Assembly (NCBI RefSeq): GCF_001427585.1
Contig: NZ_LMGY01000019.1
Location: 92,390 to 156,389, forward strand
Length of the DNA stretch: 64,000 nt
Reading direction: 5' to 3'
Source: Pseudoxanthomonas sp. Root630
Lineage (GTDB): Bacteria; Pseudomonadota; Gammaproteobacteria; Xanthomonadales; Xanthomonadaceae
Shown: positions 32,978 through 41,970 of the stretch, one piece after another
Numbering within the stretch: position 1 is the first letter of the stretch
Layout of the letters: each line of letters starts with the position of its first letter
Position numbers and translations under genes: made by a program
The notes under the pieces: generated by a model
What the model was told of the DNA's origin: nothing
What the model saw: only the letters and a program-made list of their open reading frames with translations
The model's database searches: none

Positions 32978-34480
32978 ATGAGCAATCCCCGCACCCAACA
33001 GGACTGGCAGGCCATGGCCGGCACGCTGTCGATCCGCACCCAGGCCTTCATCGACGGGCAATACGTCGATGCCGCCTCGGGCAAGACCTTCGACTGCGTC
33101 AGCCCGATCGACGGACGCGTATTGGGCCGGGTGGCCGATGGGCAGGAAGAGGACATCAACCGCGCTGTCGCCGCCGCGCGGCGCAGCTTCGATGCCGGCG
33201 CGTGGTCCAACGCGCGGCCGACGCATCGCAAGAAGGTGCTGCTCAAGCTCACCCAACTGATCGAACAGCACGCCGACGAACTGGCGCTGCTGGAATCGCT
33301 CGACATGGGCAAGCCGGTCGGCGACGCGCGCAGCGTCGACGTCGCCGCGAGCATCCGTTGCATGGGCTGGACCGCCGAAGCGCTGGACAAGGTCTACGGC
33401 GAAGTCGCCGCCACCGGCCAGGACGAACTGGGCCTGGTGACGCGCGAACCGCTGGGCGTGATCGGCGCGATCGTGCCGTGGAATTTCCCGCTGCTGATGG
33501 CCACGTGGAAACTGGCGCCTGCGCTGGCGATGGGCAACTCCATCGTGCTCAAGCCGTCGGAGAAATCACCGCTCACCGCGATCCGCCTGGCCGAACTCGC
33601 GATCGAGGCGGGCATCCCCGCCGGTGTGCTCAACGTGGTGCCCGGCTTCGGCAAGACCGCGGGCGAACCGCTGGCGCTGCACATGGACGTGGACGGACTG
33701 GTGTTCACCGGCTCCACGGCCGTCGGCAAGCGCCTGCTGCAATGCGCGGGCCTGTCGAACATGAAGCGCGCCTACATGGAATGCGGCGGCAAGAGCCCGA
33801 ACATCGTGTTCGCCGATGCGCACGACCTCGAGGTGGCGGCGAAGGCCGCGGCCGGCGGCATTTTCTACAACCAGGGCGAAGTCTGCACGGCAGCCTCGCG
33901 CCTGCTGGTGGAACGGTCGATCAAGGATGAGTTCGTCGCCCGCGTGGTCGAGGCCGGCAAGGCCATGCGGCCGCGCCATCCGCTCGACCCCGGCGCGCCG
34001 ATGGGCGCGATGGTCGATGAAGGCCAGACCCAGCGCGTGCTCGGCTACATCGAGAAGGGCAAGGCCGAGGGCGCCCGGCTGGCGCTGGGCGGCCAGCGCG
34101 CTGACGTGGTGAGTGGCGGCTGCTACATCGAGCCGACCGTGTTCGATGACGTCGCACACGACCACACGATCAGCCGTGAGGAGATCTTCGGGCCGGTGCT
34201 GTCGGTGATCGCGTTCGACGGCGAGGAGGAAGCGCTGCGGATGGCCAACGACAGCGAATACGGGCTGGCTGCGGGCGTGTGGACGCGCGACATCAGCCGT
34301 GCCCACCGCGTGGCCCGCAAGCTGCGTGCGGGCAGCGTCTGGGTGAACTACTGGGACGGCGGCGACATGACCGCGCCGTTCGGCGGCTACAAGCAGTCCG
34401 GCAACGGGCGCGACAAGTCGCTGCACGCCTTCGACAAGTACACCGAGATCAAGGCGACCTGGATCAATCTGGGTAGTTGA
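32978..34480 (+). CDS. puuC: NAD(P)-dependent aldehyde dehydrogenase PuuC
   Basis: Oxidises gamma-glutamyl-gamma-aminobutyraldehyde (and 3-aminopropionaldehyde-type products) to the acid. 500 residues. E268 (Y-M-E-C-G-G-K-S-P-N) and catalytic C303 (N-Q-G-E-V-C-T-A-A-S) are present, with N170 in V-P-W-N-F-P. The N-terminus A-F-I-D-G-Q-Y-V-D-A-A-S-G matches PuuC/PauC. ATG 32978 follows CCAGGAG. It is separated from the regulator by repeat copy B and from the MFS gene by repeat copy C. Confidence 0.92.
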   Translation: MSNPRTQQDWQAMAGTLSIRTQAFIDGQYVDAASGKTFDCVSPIDGRVLGRVADGQEEDINRAVAAARRSFDAGAWSNARPTHRKKVLLKLTQLIEQHADELALLESLDMGKPVGDARSVDVAASIRCMGWTAEALDKVYGEVAATGQDELGLVTREPLGVIGAIVPWNFPLLMATWKLAPALAMGNSIVLKPSEKSPLTAIRLAELAIEAGIPAGVLNVVPGFGKTAGEPLALHMDVDGLVFTGSTAVGKRLLQCAGLSNMKRAYMECGGKSPNIVFADAHDLEVAAKAAAGGIFYNQGEVCTAASRLLVERSIKDEFVARVVEAGKAMRPRHPLDPGAPMGAMVDEGQTQRVLGYIEKGKAEGARLALGGQRADVVSGGCYIEPTVFDDVAHDHTISREEIFGPVLSVIAFDGEEEALRMANDSEYGLAAGVWTRDISRAHRVARKLRAGSVWVNYWDGGDMTAPFGGYKQSGNGRDKSLHAFDKYTEIKATWINLGS

Positions 34481-34491
34481 GCCGGGCCGTT

Positions 34492-34634
34492 CCTTCTCCC
34501 CGCTCGGCGGGGAGAAGGTGCCCGGAGGGCGGATGAGGGGCGAGCGCTGACGCTTGACCGGCGCGCAGGCATCGCATCTTCGTTCGCCCCTCACCCGCCT
34601 TCGGCCCCCTCTCCCCGTACACGGGGAGAGGGGA
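34492..34634. repeat. Dispersed palindromic element, CTCTCCC family (copy C)
   Basis: The left arm has CTTCTCCCCG...CGGGGAGAAG (34492-34518); the right arm ends CTCTCCCCGTACACGGGGAGAG (34609-34630). Internal GGATGAGGGGCGA and TCGCCCCTCACCC segments are complementary. It is about 143 bp and diverged from the 124-bp form. It occupies most of the puuC-MFS gap. Confidence 0.75.
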
Positions 34635-34689
34635 GTCATCGAAGAAGTTCTTCTGCCAGAATCGCCCCGTCCCTTCGATCGGCCCGTCC

Positions 34690-35976
34690 ATGACCGCCAC
34701 CGCCGTTGCCCCTACGCCCGCCAACTCGCCCAGGCGCGTGCTGTTCGCCAGCCTGATCGGCACCACGATCGAGTTCTTCGATTTCTACATCTATGCCACG
34801 GCGGCGGTGATCGTCTTTCCGAAGCTGTTCTTCCCGCAGAGCGATCCGGCCAGCGCCACCCTGCAGTCGTTCGCCACCTTCGCGCTGGCGTTCATCGCAC
34901 GGCCGGTGGGCTCGGCGCTGTTCGGCCACTTCGGCGACCGCATCGGACGCAAGGCAACGCTGGTGGCGGCGTTGCTGACGATGGGTATTTCCACGGTGGT
35001 CATCGGCCTGCTGCCGACGTATGCGCAGGTGGGTGTGCTGGCACCGGCGCTGCTCGCGCTCTGCCGGCTGGGCCAGGGCATCGGCCTGGGCGGTGAATGG
35101 GGCGGTGCGGTGTTGCTGGCGACCGAGAACGCACCGCCGGGCAAGCGCGCGTGGTACGGCATGTTCCCGCAGCTGGGCGCGCCGATCGGCTTCCTCTGCT
35201 CGACCGGCATCTTCCTGCTGCTGACCGCGGCGATGACCGACGCGCAGTTCCTGGCATGGGGCTGGCGCATCCCGTTCCTGGCCAGCGCGGCGCTGGTGTT
35301 CGTCGGGTTGTGGGTGCGGTTGCGGATCACCGAGACGCCGGATTTCCAGAAAGCGCTCGACGAGGACGAACGGGTCAAGCTGCCGATGCTGACGGTCGTG
35401 CGCGAACACCCGTTCGCGCTGGTCGCGGGCACCTTCGCGCTGGTGGCGACCTTCGTGCTGTTCTACCTGATGACGGTTTTCGCGCTTAGCTGGGGCACGT
35501 CCAAGCTCGGCTATTCGCGCGAGCATTTCCTGATGCTGCAGATGGGCGGCGTGCTGTTCTTCGCGCTGACCATCCCGCTGTCGGCGCTGTACGCGGACCG
35601 CCATGGCAGGCGCAACGCGATGATCGTGGCGACGCTGCTGATCATCGGGTTCGGTTTCGTCTTCGCGCCGCTGCTGGAATCTGGAAGCGACCTCGGCGTG
35701 CTCGCCTTCCTGGCGCTGGGGCTCGGGGCGATGGGGCTGACCTACGGCCCCTGCGGCACGATCCTGGCGGAGATGTTCCCCACGGCCGTGCGCTACACGG
35801 GGGCATCGCTGGCCTTCAACATGGCGGGCATCCTGGGCGCGTCACCGGCCCCGTACATCGCCACGCGGCTGGGCGAGCGCTACGGCCTCGCGTCGGTGGG
35901 CTGGTATCTCGCCGGCATGGCCGCGCTGACCCTGCTGGCGTTGTTGGCGATGCCGCGCCCGCGCACGAACGACTAG
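34690..35976 (+). CDS. MFS transporter, metabolite:H+ symporter (MHS) type
   Basis: 428 residues with 12 transmembrane helices. The MHS opening [12 protein letters not shown] occurs near residue 29; the MFS signature [13 protein letters not shown] lies between helices 2 and 3; G-L-G-G-E-W-G-G-A is in helix 4/5. MHS members carry organic acids or osmolytes with protons. Its place after puuC suggests uptake of a pathway-linked compound, but the substrate is not deducible. Its end overlaps the convergent hemerythrin gene by 4 bp. Confidence 0.92.
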   Translation: MTATAVAPTPANSPRRVLFASLIGTTIEFFDFYIYATAAVIVFPKLFFPQSDPASATLQSFATFALAFIARPVGSALFGHFGDRIGRKATLVAALLTMGISTVVIGLLPTYAQVGVLAPALLALCRLGQGIGLGGEWGGAVLLATENAPPGKRAWYGMFPQLGAPIGFLCSTGIFLLLTAAMTDAQFLAWGWRIPFLASAALVFVGLWVRLRITETPDFQKALDEDERVKLPMLTVVREHPFALVAGTFALVATFVLFYLMTVFALSWGTSKLGYSREHFLMLQMGGVLFFALTIPLSALYADRHGRRNAMIVATLLIIGFGFVFAPLLESGSDLGVLAFLALGLGAMGLTYGPCGTILAEMFPTAVRYTGASLAFNMAGILGASPAPYIATRLGERYGLASVGWYLAGMAALTLLALLAMPRPRTND

Positions 35977-36434
35977 CCGAACAGGCGCCTCACGGTGCGG
36001 CTGAGCCAGCCGCCCTGCTGGTGGTCGCGCACGAACTGGTTGAGATGCCGCTTGACCGAATCCGCATAGGCCTTGTCGTCGTTGCGGATGTGGTTGAACA
36101 GCCAGCGCGACAGCATGCTGCGCAGGTCGTCGACGATGTCCTCGCCGGCCTCGAAGCGTAGCCGGTACTCGGAGACGCGCTTGGTGAACACCTCGTGCAC
36201 GCGCCTGTGCGCCGCGCTGAACGGATACCCGGCCTCTTCCATCAACTCCTCCTCGAAGGCGAAGTGGGAGAGGGTGTAGTCGACCAGTTCGTCGATCACT
36301 TCGCCCACGGCGAAGCGCTCCATCGATTTCTGGGTGACGTGGAGGTGGTTGATCATCTCCACGATGCGGCGGTGCTGGCCATCGATGATGTCGATGCCCG
36401 TGTCCATGTCGTCCTGCCAGATCAGCAGTGTCAT
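35973..36434 (-). CDS. Bacteriohemerythrin
   Basis: 153 residues with a non-heme di-iron O2-binding four-helix bundle. Ligand pattern: [24 protein letters not shown] and [10 protein letters not shown]. The opening [13 protein letters not shown] is typical. A basic C-terminal tail follows. It carries or senses oxygen and is found with motility or signalling genes in many bacteria. It sits near a diguanylate cyclase gene on the same strand but is separated from it by the 146-bp repeat element. Confidence 0.93.
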   Translation of the reverse strand: MTLLIWQDDMDTGIDIIDGQHRRIVEMINHLHVTQKSMERFAVGEVIDELVDYTLSHFAFEEELMEEAGYPFSAAHRRVHEVFTKRVSEYRLRFEAGEDIVDDLRSMLSRWLFNHIRNDDKAYADSVKRHLNQFVRDHQQGGWLSRTVRRLFG

Positions 36435-36550
36435 GTGCGTGTCCCCTGCCGGCGGATGCCGGAATGCAGGGGAAATCTAGGTGCGCGCCTGCCGCGCGGC
36501 ATTGATTCCGATCAATGCCGCGACATGCGGTCGCAGGGGGGGCGGGCTCT

Positions 36551-36696
36551 TGTAGGAGCGACGTGAGTCGCGACCGTCGAGCTGGCAAGTCAGGTGGCCC
36601 TGGGTCAAGCGAGAGCCTAAGGGGTGCCAGCATTGGCTTGCATCGATCCGACGCAGGCCGATCGCTCTTCAGGTCGCGACTCACGTCGCTCCTACA
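36551..36696. repeat. Paired inverted REP-like element (TGTAGGAGCGACG arms)
   Basis: Perfect 25-bp inverted arms (36551-36575 and 36672-36696) enclose 96 bp. Each arm contains a short internal palindrome (CGACGTGAGTCGCG). The head TGTAGGAG resembles the arms at 32129-32190, so the two belong to one broad family. No transposase is present. It ends 10 bp before the stop of the diguanylate cyclase. Confidence 0.88.
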
Positions 36697-36705
36697 AGGA
36701 AGGCA

Positions 36706-38016
36706 CTAGCCGCTCGACACCACCCGGTTCCGCCCCCCGGCCTTGGCCAGGTACAGGCGCCGGTCGGCCTCGCTCAACAGGTGGTTGAGGGTCTGGCCCG
36801 GGAAGCGCGTGCGGAACACGCCGATGCTGACGGTCATCCGGATCTTCTGGTTGCCGATGTCGACCTCGAGCGCCTCGATGTCGGCGCGCAGGGACTCGAA
36901 ATGGTCCACCGCCTCGCTCTCGCCGAGGTAGGGCACGAGCGCGCAGAATTCTTCGCCGCCGAAGCGCGCCACCAGGTCCTGCGTGCCCGCATGGCGCGCG
37001 ATGGCCTGGGCGACGGCCTTCAACGCCACGTCGCCGGCTTCATGGCCGTAGGTGTCGTTGATGTGCTTGAAGTGATCGATGTCGACGATCGCCGCCGTCA
37101 CCGCCTGCTGGCGGCCGAGCGTGTTCGGCAGCAGTGCATGGCATTCGGCCAGGAAGTGGCGGCGGTTCGGCAGGCCGGTGAGGAAATCGCGCGTGGCGAG
37201 GTCCTGCAGCGTGCCGATCAGTTCCAGCTGGTCGATGTTCTGCGACACGCGGCAGAAGAACTCTTCGCGCGAGAATGGCTTGTGCAGGAAATCGTTGGCG
37301 CCGCTTTTCAGGAAGCGCGGCACCAGGCTGCCATCGCTGGTGCCGGAAATGCCGATGATCGCCAGGTGGTCGCGCGCATGGCGTGCGCGTAGGCGACGGG
37401 TGAACTCATGCCCCTTCATGCCGGGCATTTCCTGGTCGACGATGGCCAGGCGGATATCGGGATTGGCATCCAGCATCGCCAGGCCGGCCTCGCCGTCCGC
37501 GGCTTCGACCACGCGGAAGCCGTACATCGACAGCAGCGCGGCCGCGTGCTGGCGCGCCGAGCGCGAGTCGTCGACGACCAGCGCCGCGATCCGCCGGTTG
37601 CGCTCCAGTCGCTGCACCAGCCACACGAGGTAATCGATGCTGCCGGGCGTGTTCTTCAGCACGTAGTCCACGACCTGCCGGCGCAACACCTGCTCGCGCA
37701 GGCCGTCGTCGTAGACACCGCTGACCACCACCGTAGGCAGCTGGCGCGACAGGAAGAATTCCACGACTTCGTCATGGCTGCCGTCGGCCAGCACCAGGCT
37801 GGTGACCGCCATGAACCAGTCCGGGTGCCGTTCCAGCGCGGCGCGTGCTTCCGCAAGCGTGGCGGCGTAGACGACCGGCAGGTTGAGTTTCTGTTCGATC
37901 GCCTCGCCGATCAGGCGTGCGTGCGTGCGCGAGTTCTCCACCACCAGGATGCGCTGGGGCAGCGGAGTTGGGCTGGCGGGGGCGGGCGAAGCGCGCAGGG
38001 GTGTCGGCATCGTCAT
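36706..38016 (-). CDS. Diguanylate cyclase with two receiver domains
   Basis: 436 residues: receiver 1 (about 20-140), receiver 2 (about 145-265), GGEEF (about 270-436). The active site is R-F-G-G-E-E-F-C, so the enzyme should make c-di-GMP from GTP. The inhibitory RxxD site upstream is G-T-Q-D, so product inhibition is probably lost. Receiver 1 lacks the normal phospho-Asp (V-T-S-L-V-L-A-D-G-S); receiver 2 keeps it (A-I-V-D-Q-E-M-P-G-M) and D-D near V-V-D-D-S-R. No partner kinase is adjacent. Confidence 0.93.
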   Translation of the reverse strand: MTMPTPLRASPAPASPTPLPQRILVVENSRTHARLIGEAIEQKLNLPVVYAATLAEARAALERHPDWFMAVTSLVLADGSHDEVVEFFLSRQLPTVVVSGVYDDGLREQVLRRQVVDYVLKNTPGSIDYLVWLVQRLERNRRIAALVVDDSRSARQHAAALLSMYGFRVVEAADGEAGLAMLDANPDIRLAIVDQEMPGMKGHEFTRRLRARHARDHLAIIGISGTSDGSLVPRFLKSGANDFLHKPFSREEFFCRVSQNIDQLELIGTLQDLATRDFLTGLPNRRHFLAECHALLPNTLGRQQAVTAAIVDIDHFKHINDTYGHEAGDVALKAVAQAIARHAGTQDLVARFGGEEFCALVPYLGESEAVDHFESLRADIEALEVDIGNQKIRMTVSIGVFRTRFPGQTLNHLLSEADRRLYLAKAGGRNRVVSSG

Positions 38017-38106
38017 GGGCGTTACGGAGGTTCCATGCCTCCCTATCGGCCCCGCTGGCCCGGACTTGAGAGCCCCGTCACGAAAGTGAAGCGCGGGGCC
38101 GGCGAC

Positions 38107-39399
38107 CTACCAGAGCGCGTCGCGGAGCTTGTACCAGGCCATGGCGGCCACCAGCAGGGGGGTGCGCAGGGCGCGTCCCCCGGGGAACGGGTGGTGGTCG
38201 ATCTTCGCGAACAGGTCCAGCCGCTCGGACTGGCCGCGGATGGCCTGGGCGAGGGTGGTGCCGGCCAGGCCTGCGGCGATCAGGCCATGGCCCGAGAAGC
38301 CCTGGGCGAAATACAGGTTGGGCGCCAGCCGGCCCCAGTGCGGCGCGCGGTTGAGCGAGATGTCGATCATCCCGCCCCACAGGTACTCGATGCCGACATC
38401 GCGCAGCTGCGGGAACACGCGGTGCATGCGCCGGGTCATCACCCCGCGCAGGTTGGGCGGGGGCAGGGTGGAATAGCTGGCGCGGCCGCCGAACAGCACC
38501 CGGTGGTCGCGGCCCAGGCGGAAGTAGTCCAGCGCCCAGTTGGTGTCGGCCACCGCCATGTCGTTGCGGATGAGGGCGCGCGCGCGCGCCTCGCCGAGCG
38601 GTGGCGTGGCCGCGATGTAGGTGCCCACCGGCATCATCCGCGATTCGAGTTCCGGCGCGATCCCGCGCAAGAGCGCGTTGCCGGCGAGGATGACCTGGTC
38701 GCAGACCACCTCGCCACGCGCCGTCTTCAGCACGGGGCGCGTACCGCGCACCAACTGTGTGACGCGCGAGCCCTCGAAGATCGTCGCGCCCGCGGCGAGC
38801 GCCGCGCGGCCGAGGCCCAGGGCGTACGCGAGCGGATGCAGGTGGCCGCTCACCGGGTCGTACATCGCGCCGAGGTAGCGATCGCTGGCCAGTTCGCTGC
38901 GCAGCCGCTCACGGCTCCACCACTGCACGGGATGGTCGTAGCGGGTGTTGAAGTCCTCGACCGCCTGTTCGACCTCGCGTTGCTGGCGCGGCTTGATCGG
39001 CACGGTGGCGTGGCCGTCGCGCCAGTCGCAGTCGATCCCGTGCCGGTCGATCCGCCCGCGCAGCCAGCGCAGGCCGTCCACCGACAGGTCGAACATCTTC
39101 TTCGCGTCATCGAAGCCGACGAGCGCCTCCAGCTTGGCCTCGCCGCAACCGAAACCGGCGATCGCCTGGCCGCCGTTGCGGCCCGAAGCGCCCCAGCCGA
39201 TGCGCTCGGCTTCCAGCACGACGACCTTGTAGCCGGCTTCGGCCAGTTCCAGTGCCGCCGCCAGGCCGGTGTAGCCGGCGCCGAGGATGCAGACGTCGGC
39301 CTCGATGCGGCCTTCCAGCACGGGCTGCGCCGGTAAGGGCGTCGTGCTGGCGGCGTACCAGCTGTCGGGGTAGGCGGCGTTGGAAGGGGCGGTGCTCAC
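38107..39399 (-). CDS. puuB: FAD-dependent gamma-glutamylputrescine oxidase PuuB-like
   Basis: 430 residues. A DAO-family flavoenzyme with dinucleotide fold G-A-G-Y-T-G-L-A-A-A at about 40-49, E-A-E-R-I-G-W-G-A-S-G-R-N-G-G-Q and a C-terminal Q-G-F-S-G-H-G-L. It oxidises the terminal amine of gamma-glutamyl-polyamines to the aldehyde, releasing ammonia and H2O2. The start is GTG 39399; the N-terminus S-W-Y-A-A-S matches PuuB/PauB. It follows the first puuA-like gene on the minus strand with a 121-bp gap holding an inverted repeat. Confidence 0.92.
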   Translation of the reverse strand: MSTAPSNAAYPDSWYAASTTPLPAQPVLEGRIEADVCILGAGYTGLAAALELAEAGYKVVVLEAERIGWGASGRNGGQAIAGFGCGEAKLEALVGFDDAKKMFDLSVDGLRWLRGRIDRHGIDCDWRDGHATVPIKPRQQREVEQAVEDFNTRYDHPVQWWSRERLRSELASDRYLGAMYDPVSGHLHPLAYALGLGRAALAAGATIFEGSRVTQLVRGTRPVLKTARGEVVCDQVILAGNALLRGIAPELESRMMPVGTYIAATPPLGEARARALIRNDMAVADTNWALDYFRLGRDHRVLFGGRASYSTLPPPNLRGVMTRRMHRVFPQLRDVGIEYLWGGMIDISLNRAPHWGRLAPNLYFAQGFSGHGLIAAGLAGTTLAQAIRGQSERLDLFAKIDHHPFPGGRALRTPLLVAAMAWYKLRDALW

Positions 39400-39411
39400 G
39401 CTGCCTCCGCA

Positions 39412-39496
39412 CCGTCATCCCCGCGAAGGCGGGGACCCGGTGCCTTTGCCTTCGCGATGTACAAGGCGCTGGGTTCCCGCCTTCGCGGGAACGACG
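39412..39496. repeat. Dispersed inverted repeat of the GTCATCCCCGCGAAGG family
   Basis: Arms 39412-39440 and 39469-39496 are imperfect inverted copies (CGTCATCCCCGCGAAGGCGG-type) around a 28-bp core. It is the same size class and layout as 22920-23002. It lies between the puuA-like and puuB genes and would form a large hairpin in their transcript. Confidence 0.85.
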
Positions 39497-39520
39497 ATAA
39501 GGGGGAGGCCATGCCCCCCA

Positions 39521-40900
39521 TCACACCGCGCGCAGATACCACGCGTATTCCAGGTCGGTCACTTCGGTGTAGAAGCTGTGCATCTCCTTGAGCTTCTGCT
39601 GGCCGTAGATGTGCTGGAAGGATGTGCCGAACTGCTCGCGGATGAACTCGCTGCCCATGAACGCGCCGATGGCCTCGCGCCAGAACGGCGTGCGGATCTC
39701 GGTCTGGTCGTAGGCGTTGCCGGTGATCGGCGGGCCGGGGTCGAAGCCCTGTTCCATGCCGTGCAGCATGCCGGCCAACACCGCAGCGGTGACCAGGTAG
39801 ATGTTGGCGTCGGCACCGGCGATGCGGTGTTCGATCCGCGTGTTGGCTTCGTCGCTGTGCGGGATGCGCATGGCGACGGTGCGGTTGTTGTAGCCCCACA
39901 CGTCGTTGAGCGGGACGAACGCGTTGAGCACGAAGCGCCGGTAGCTGTTGGCATGCGGCGCGAACAGCAGCAGGCAGTCCTGGTCGCTGCGCTGCAGGCC
40001 GCCGATGGCGTGCTTCAGCGCATCGGCCGGGGCCGTCTGTGGCGAGGCGAAGATGTTGCGGCCCTCGGTATCCAGCACGCTGGCGTGGATGTGCATGCCG
40101 CTGCCGGCCTGGTCGGCGAACGGCTTGGCCATGAAGCTGGCCATCAGGCCCTGTTGTTGCGCGGCCGCCTTGATCGCGCGCTTGAGGTAGATCGCATCGT
40201 CGCAGGCGAGCAGGGCGTCGTCGCGATGCTTGAGGTTGATTTCGAACTGGCCCGGCGCGTACTCCGCTACGGCGGTGTCGGCGGGGATGCGCTGCGCGCG
40301 GCACGCGGCGGCCACCGCATCGGTGAAGCCGCGGTAGTCGTTCAGGTCTTCCATGTAGTAGACCTGCGTGCTGGTGTTGCGCAGGCCCGTCGCCGGATTG
40401 ATCGACGTGCGCGGGCGGCCCGCGTCGTCCATGCGCTGGTCGAACAGGTAGAACTCCAGTTCCACCGCCACCACCGGCTTCAGCCCGCGCGCCGCATAAC
40501 GTGCCAGCACGCGCTTCAGCACGTCGCGTGGGTTGGCTTCGAACATGCCGCCTTGCGCGTCCTCCATGCTGAGCAGCAGCTGCGCGGCCGGGCGCGGCGA
40601 CCACGGCACGGGTCGCAGCGAGCCCGGCACGGGGCGGCAGATGCGGTCTTCGTCGCCGATGTCGTAACCGAGCCCCGTTTCCTCCACCGTATTGCCGGTG
40701 ATGTCGGTCGCGATCAGCGACATCGGCAGGCATACGCCGTCGCGGTAGACCTTCTCCAGCGCGTCGCGGGTGATCCGCTTGCCGCGCAGCAGCCCGTTCA
40801 TGTCGGGCAGCAGCAGGTCGATCTGCTCGCAGTCGGGGATGGACGCCAGCGTGGCGGCATCGTCGGCGGGCAGGGAGGATGCGGCGGAATCGGGGCGCAT
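39521..40900 (-). CDS. puuA: Gamma-glutamylpolyamine synthetase, glutamine synthetase family (copy 1)
   Basis: 459 residues. Glutamine-synthetase fold used to ligate glutamate to a polyamine amine with ATP. Key motifs: V-E-L-E-F-Y-L-F (metal Glu), Q-A-G-S-G-M-H-I-H-A-S (glutamate and ATP loop), N-S-Y-R-R-F and N-N-R-T-V-A-M-R-I-P. There is no GlnA-type adenylylation Tyr loop at the end. ATG 40900 gives the family start. It is a distant paralogue of the gene at 41971-43362, so the two probably use different polyamines. Confidence 0.9.
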   Translation of the reverse strand: MRPDSAASSLPADDAATLASIPDCEQIDLLLPDMNGLLRGKRITRDALEKVYRDGVCLPMSLIATDITGNTVEETGLGYDIGDEDRICRPVPGSLRPVPWSPRPAAQLLLSMEDAQGGMFEANPRDVLKRVLARYAARGLKPVVAVELEFYLFDQRMDDAGRPRTSINPATGLRNTSTQVYYMEDLNDYRGFTDAVAAACRAQRIPADTAVAEYAPGQFEINLKHRDDALLACDDAIYLKRAIKAAAQQQGLMASFMAKPFADQAGSGMHIHASVLDTEGRNIFASPQTAPADALKHAIGGLQRSDQDCLLLFAPHANSYRRFVLNAFVPLNDVWGYNNRTVAMRIPHSDEANTRIEHRIAGADANIYLVTAAVLAGMLHGMEQGFDPGPPITGNAYDQTEIRTPFWREAIGAFMGSEFIREQFGTSFQHIYGQQKLKEMHSFYTEVTDLEYAWYLRAV

Positions 40901-40926
40901 GAGGGCGTTCCTGGAGGCTGCGGCGC

Positions 40927-40953
40927 AGCTTAGCAGAGCAACGGTTGCGTCAA
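40927..40953 (-). promoter_or_regulatory. Candidate promoter of the first puuA-like gene
   Basis: On the minus strand TTGACG (40948-40953), a 15-bp spacer and TAAGCT (40927-40932). The -10 lies within a 13-base sequence identical to that at 32069-32081 of the transaminase promoter. The short spacer is a weakness. Confidence 0.4.
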
Positions 40954-41052
40954 GAATACTCAACGGGAGAATTCGCGCAGGCCCCGGAAACGCCCTAAAT
41001 GGGTGCCGCATCGCACCATATCGGCGCTGAAAACCTCGTGGCGAGCGTTCGT

Positions 41053-41060
41053 GTTGTAAA
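41053..41060 (+). promoter_or_regulatory. GTTGTAAA motif upstream of puuD
   Basis: GTTGTAAA followed by AATAAAAC, 50 nt before the puuD ATG. It is the third copy of the motif seen at 32093-32102 and 32229-32238, and lies in the divergent puuA/puuD intergenic region (40901-41109). Confidence 0.35.
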
Positions 41061-41109
41061 AATAAAACGGCCGGGTTAAGTTGCCCGGAAGCCATCCCGG
41101 GCTTCCTGC

Positions 41110-41865
41110 ATGACCCCGCTGCCGCGGGTCGGTCTGCCGACCGACCACAAGCAAATCGGTGCGCATCCCTTCCTTGCCGTCGGCGAGAAGTACGTGCGCG
41201 CCGTGGTGGACGGGGCGGGCTGCCTGCCGCTGCTGGTGCCCACGCTCGACCCGGTGCTGCCGTTGCGCGAGATGCTCGCCGGACTGGATGGGCTGCTGCT
41301 GACGGGTGCGGTCAGCAACATCGAACCGCACCATTACAGCGACGAGTCCAGCTACGAGGGCAACCTGCTGGACCCACGCCGCGATGCCACCAACCTGCCG
41401 CTGATCCCGCTCGCCATCGAGATGGGCGTGCCCGTGCTGGCGATCTGCCGCGGCTTCCAGGAAGTGAACGTGGCCTTCGGCGGAAGCCTGCACCAGAAGG
41501 TGCACGAGCAGCCGGGCTTCATGGACCACCGCGAGAACAAGGACGATCCGTTGGATGTTCAATATGGCCCGGCGCATGGCGTGGCGCTGGTGCCGGGCGG
41601 GCTGCTGGCCACGCTGGCCGGCGATACCCAGGCGGTCGTGAACTCCCTGCATGGTCAGGGCGTACGCCGCCTTGGCGAAGGCCTGGTGGTGGAGGCGCAG
41701 GCGCCCGACGGATTGATCGAGGCGTATCGCCACGACGGCCCGGCCTTCATGCTCGCCGTGCAGTGGCATCCGGAATGGAAGGTGCGCGAGAACCCGTTCT
41801 ACCTGGCCATCTTCCGTGCGTTCGGCGATGCATGCCGCGTCCGCGCGGCACGGAGGCCATCATGA
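41110..41865 (+). CDS. puuD: Gamma-glutamyl-GABA hydrolase PuuD
   Basis: Releases GABA and glutamate from gamma-glutamyl-GABA. 251 residues with a class I glutamine amidotransferase-like fold. Nucleophile Cys113 (A-I-C-R-G-F-Q-E) and His220/Glu222 (V-Q-W-H-P-E-W) form the triad. The substrate-side loop T-G-A-V-S-N-I-E-P-H-H-Y matches PuuD, not GuaA/PurQ types. ATG 41110. Divergent from the first puuA-like gene and followed on the same strand by the second. Confidence 0.95.
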   Translation: MTPLPRVGLPTDHKQIGAHPFLAVGEKYVRAVVDGAGCLPLLVPTLDPVLPLREMLAGLDGLLLTGAVSNIEPHHYSDESSYEGNLLDPRRDATNLPLIPLAIEMGVPVLAICRGFQEVNVAFGGSLHQKVHEQPGFMDHRENKDDPLDVQYGPAHGVALVPGGLLATLAGDTQAVVNSLHGQGVRRLGEGLVVEAQAPDGLIEAYRHDGPAFMLAVQWHPEWKVRENPFYLAIFRAFGDACRVRAARRPS

Positions 41866-41970
41866 AGCGGCGCCACCCGCCGCCATGGGAGGGCGGGCGC
41901 TGACGCGCCCGTGCTGTCGCGTCCGGTGGCCGTTGGCGCCGGCCCATTCCCTCCGAAAGACCCTCTTCCC

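Noticed and set aside
36551-36696. Inverted arms considered as insertion-sequence ends
   Set aside because: The 96-bp interior cannot encode a transposase and no target duplication is seen; it fits a REP-like pair better.
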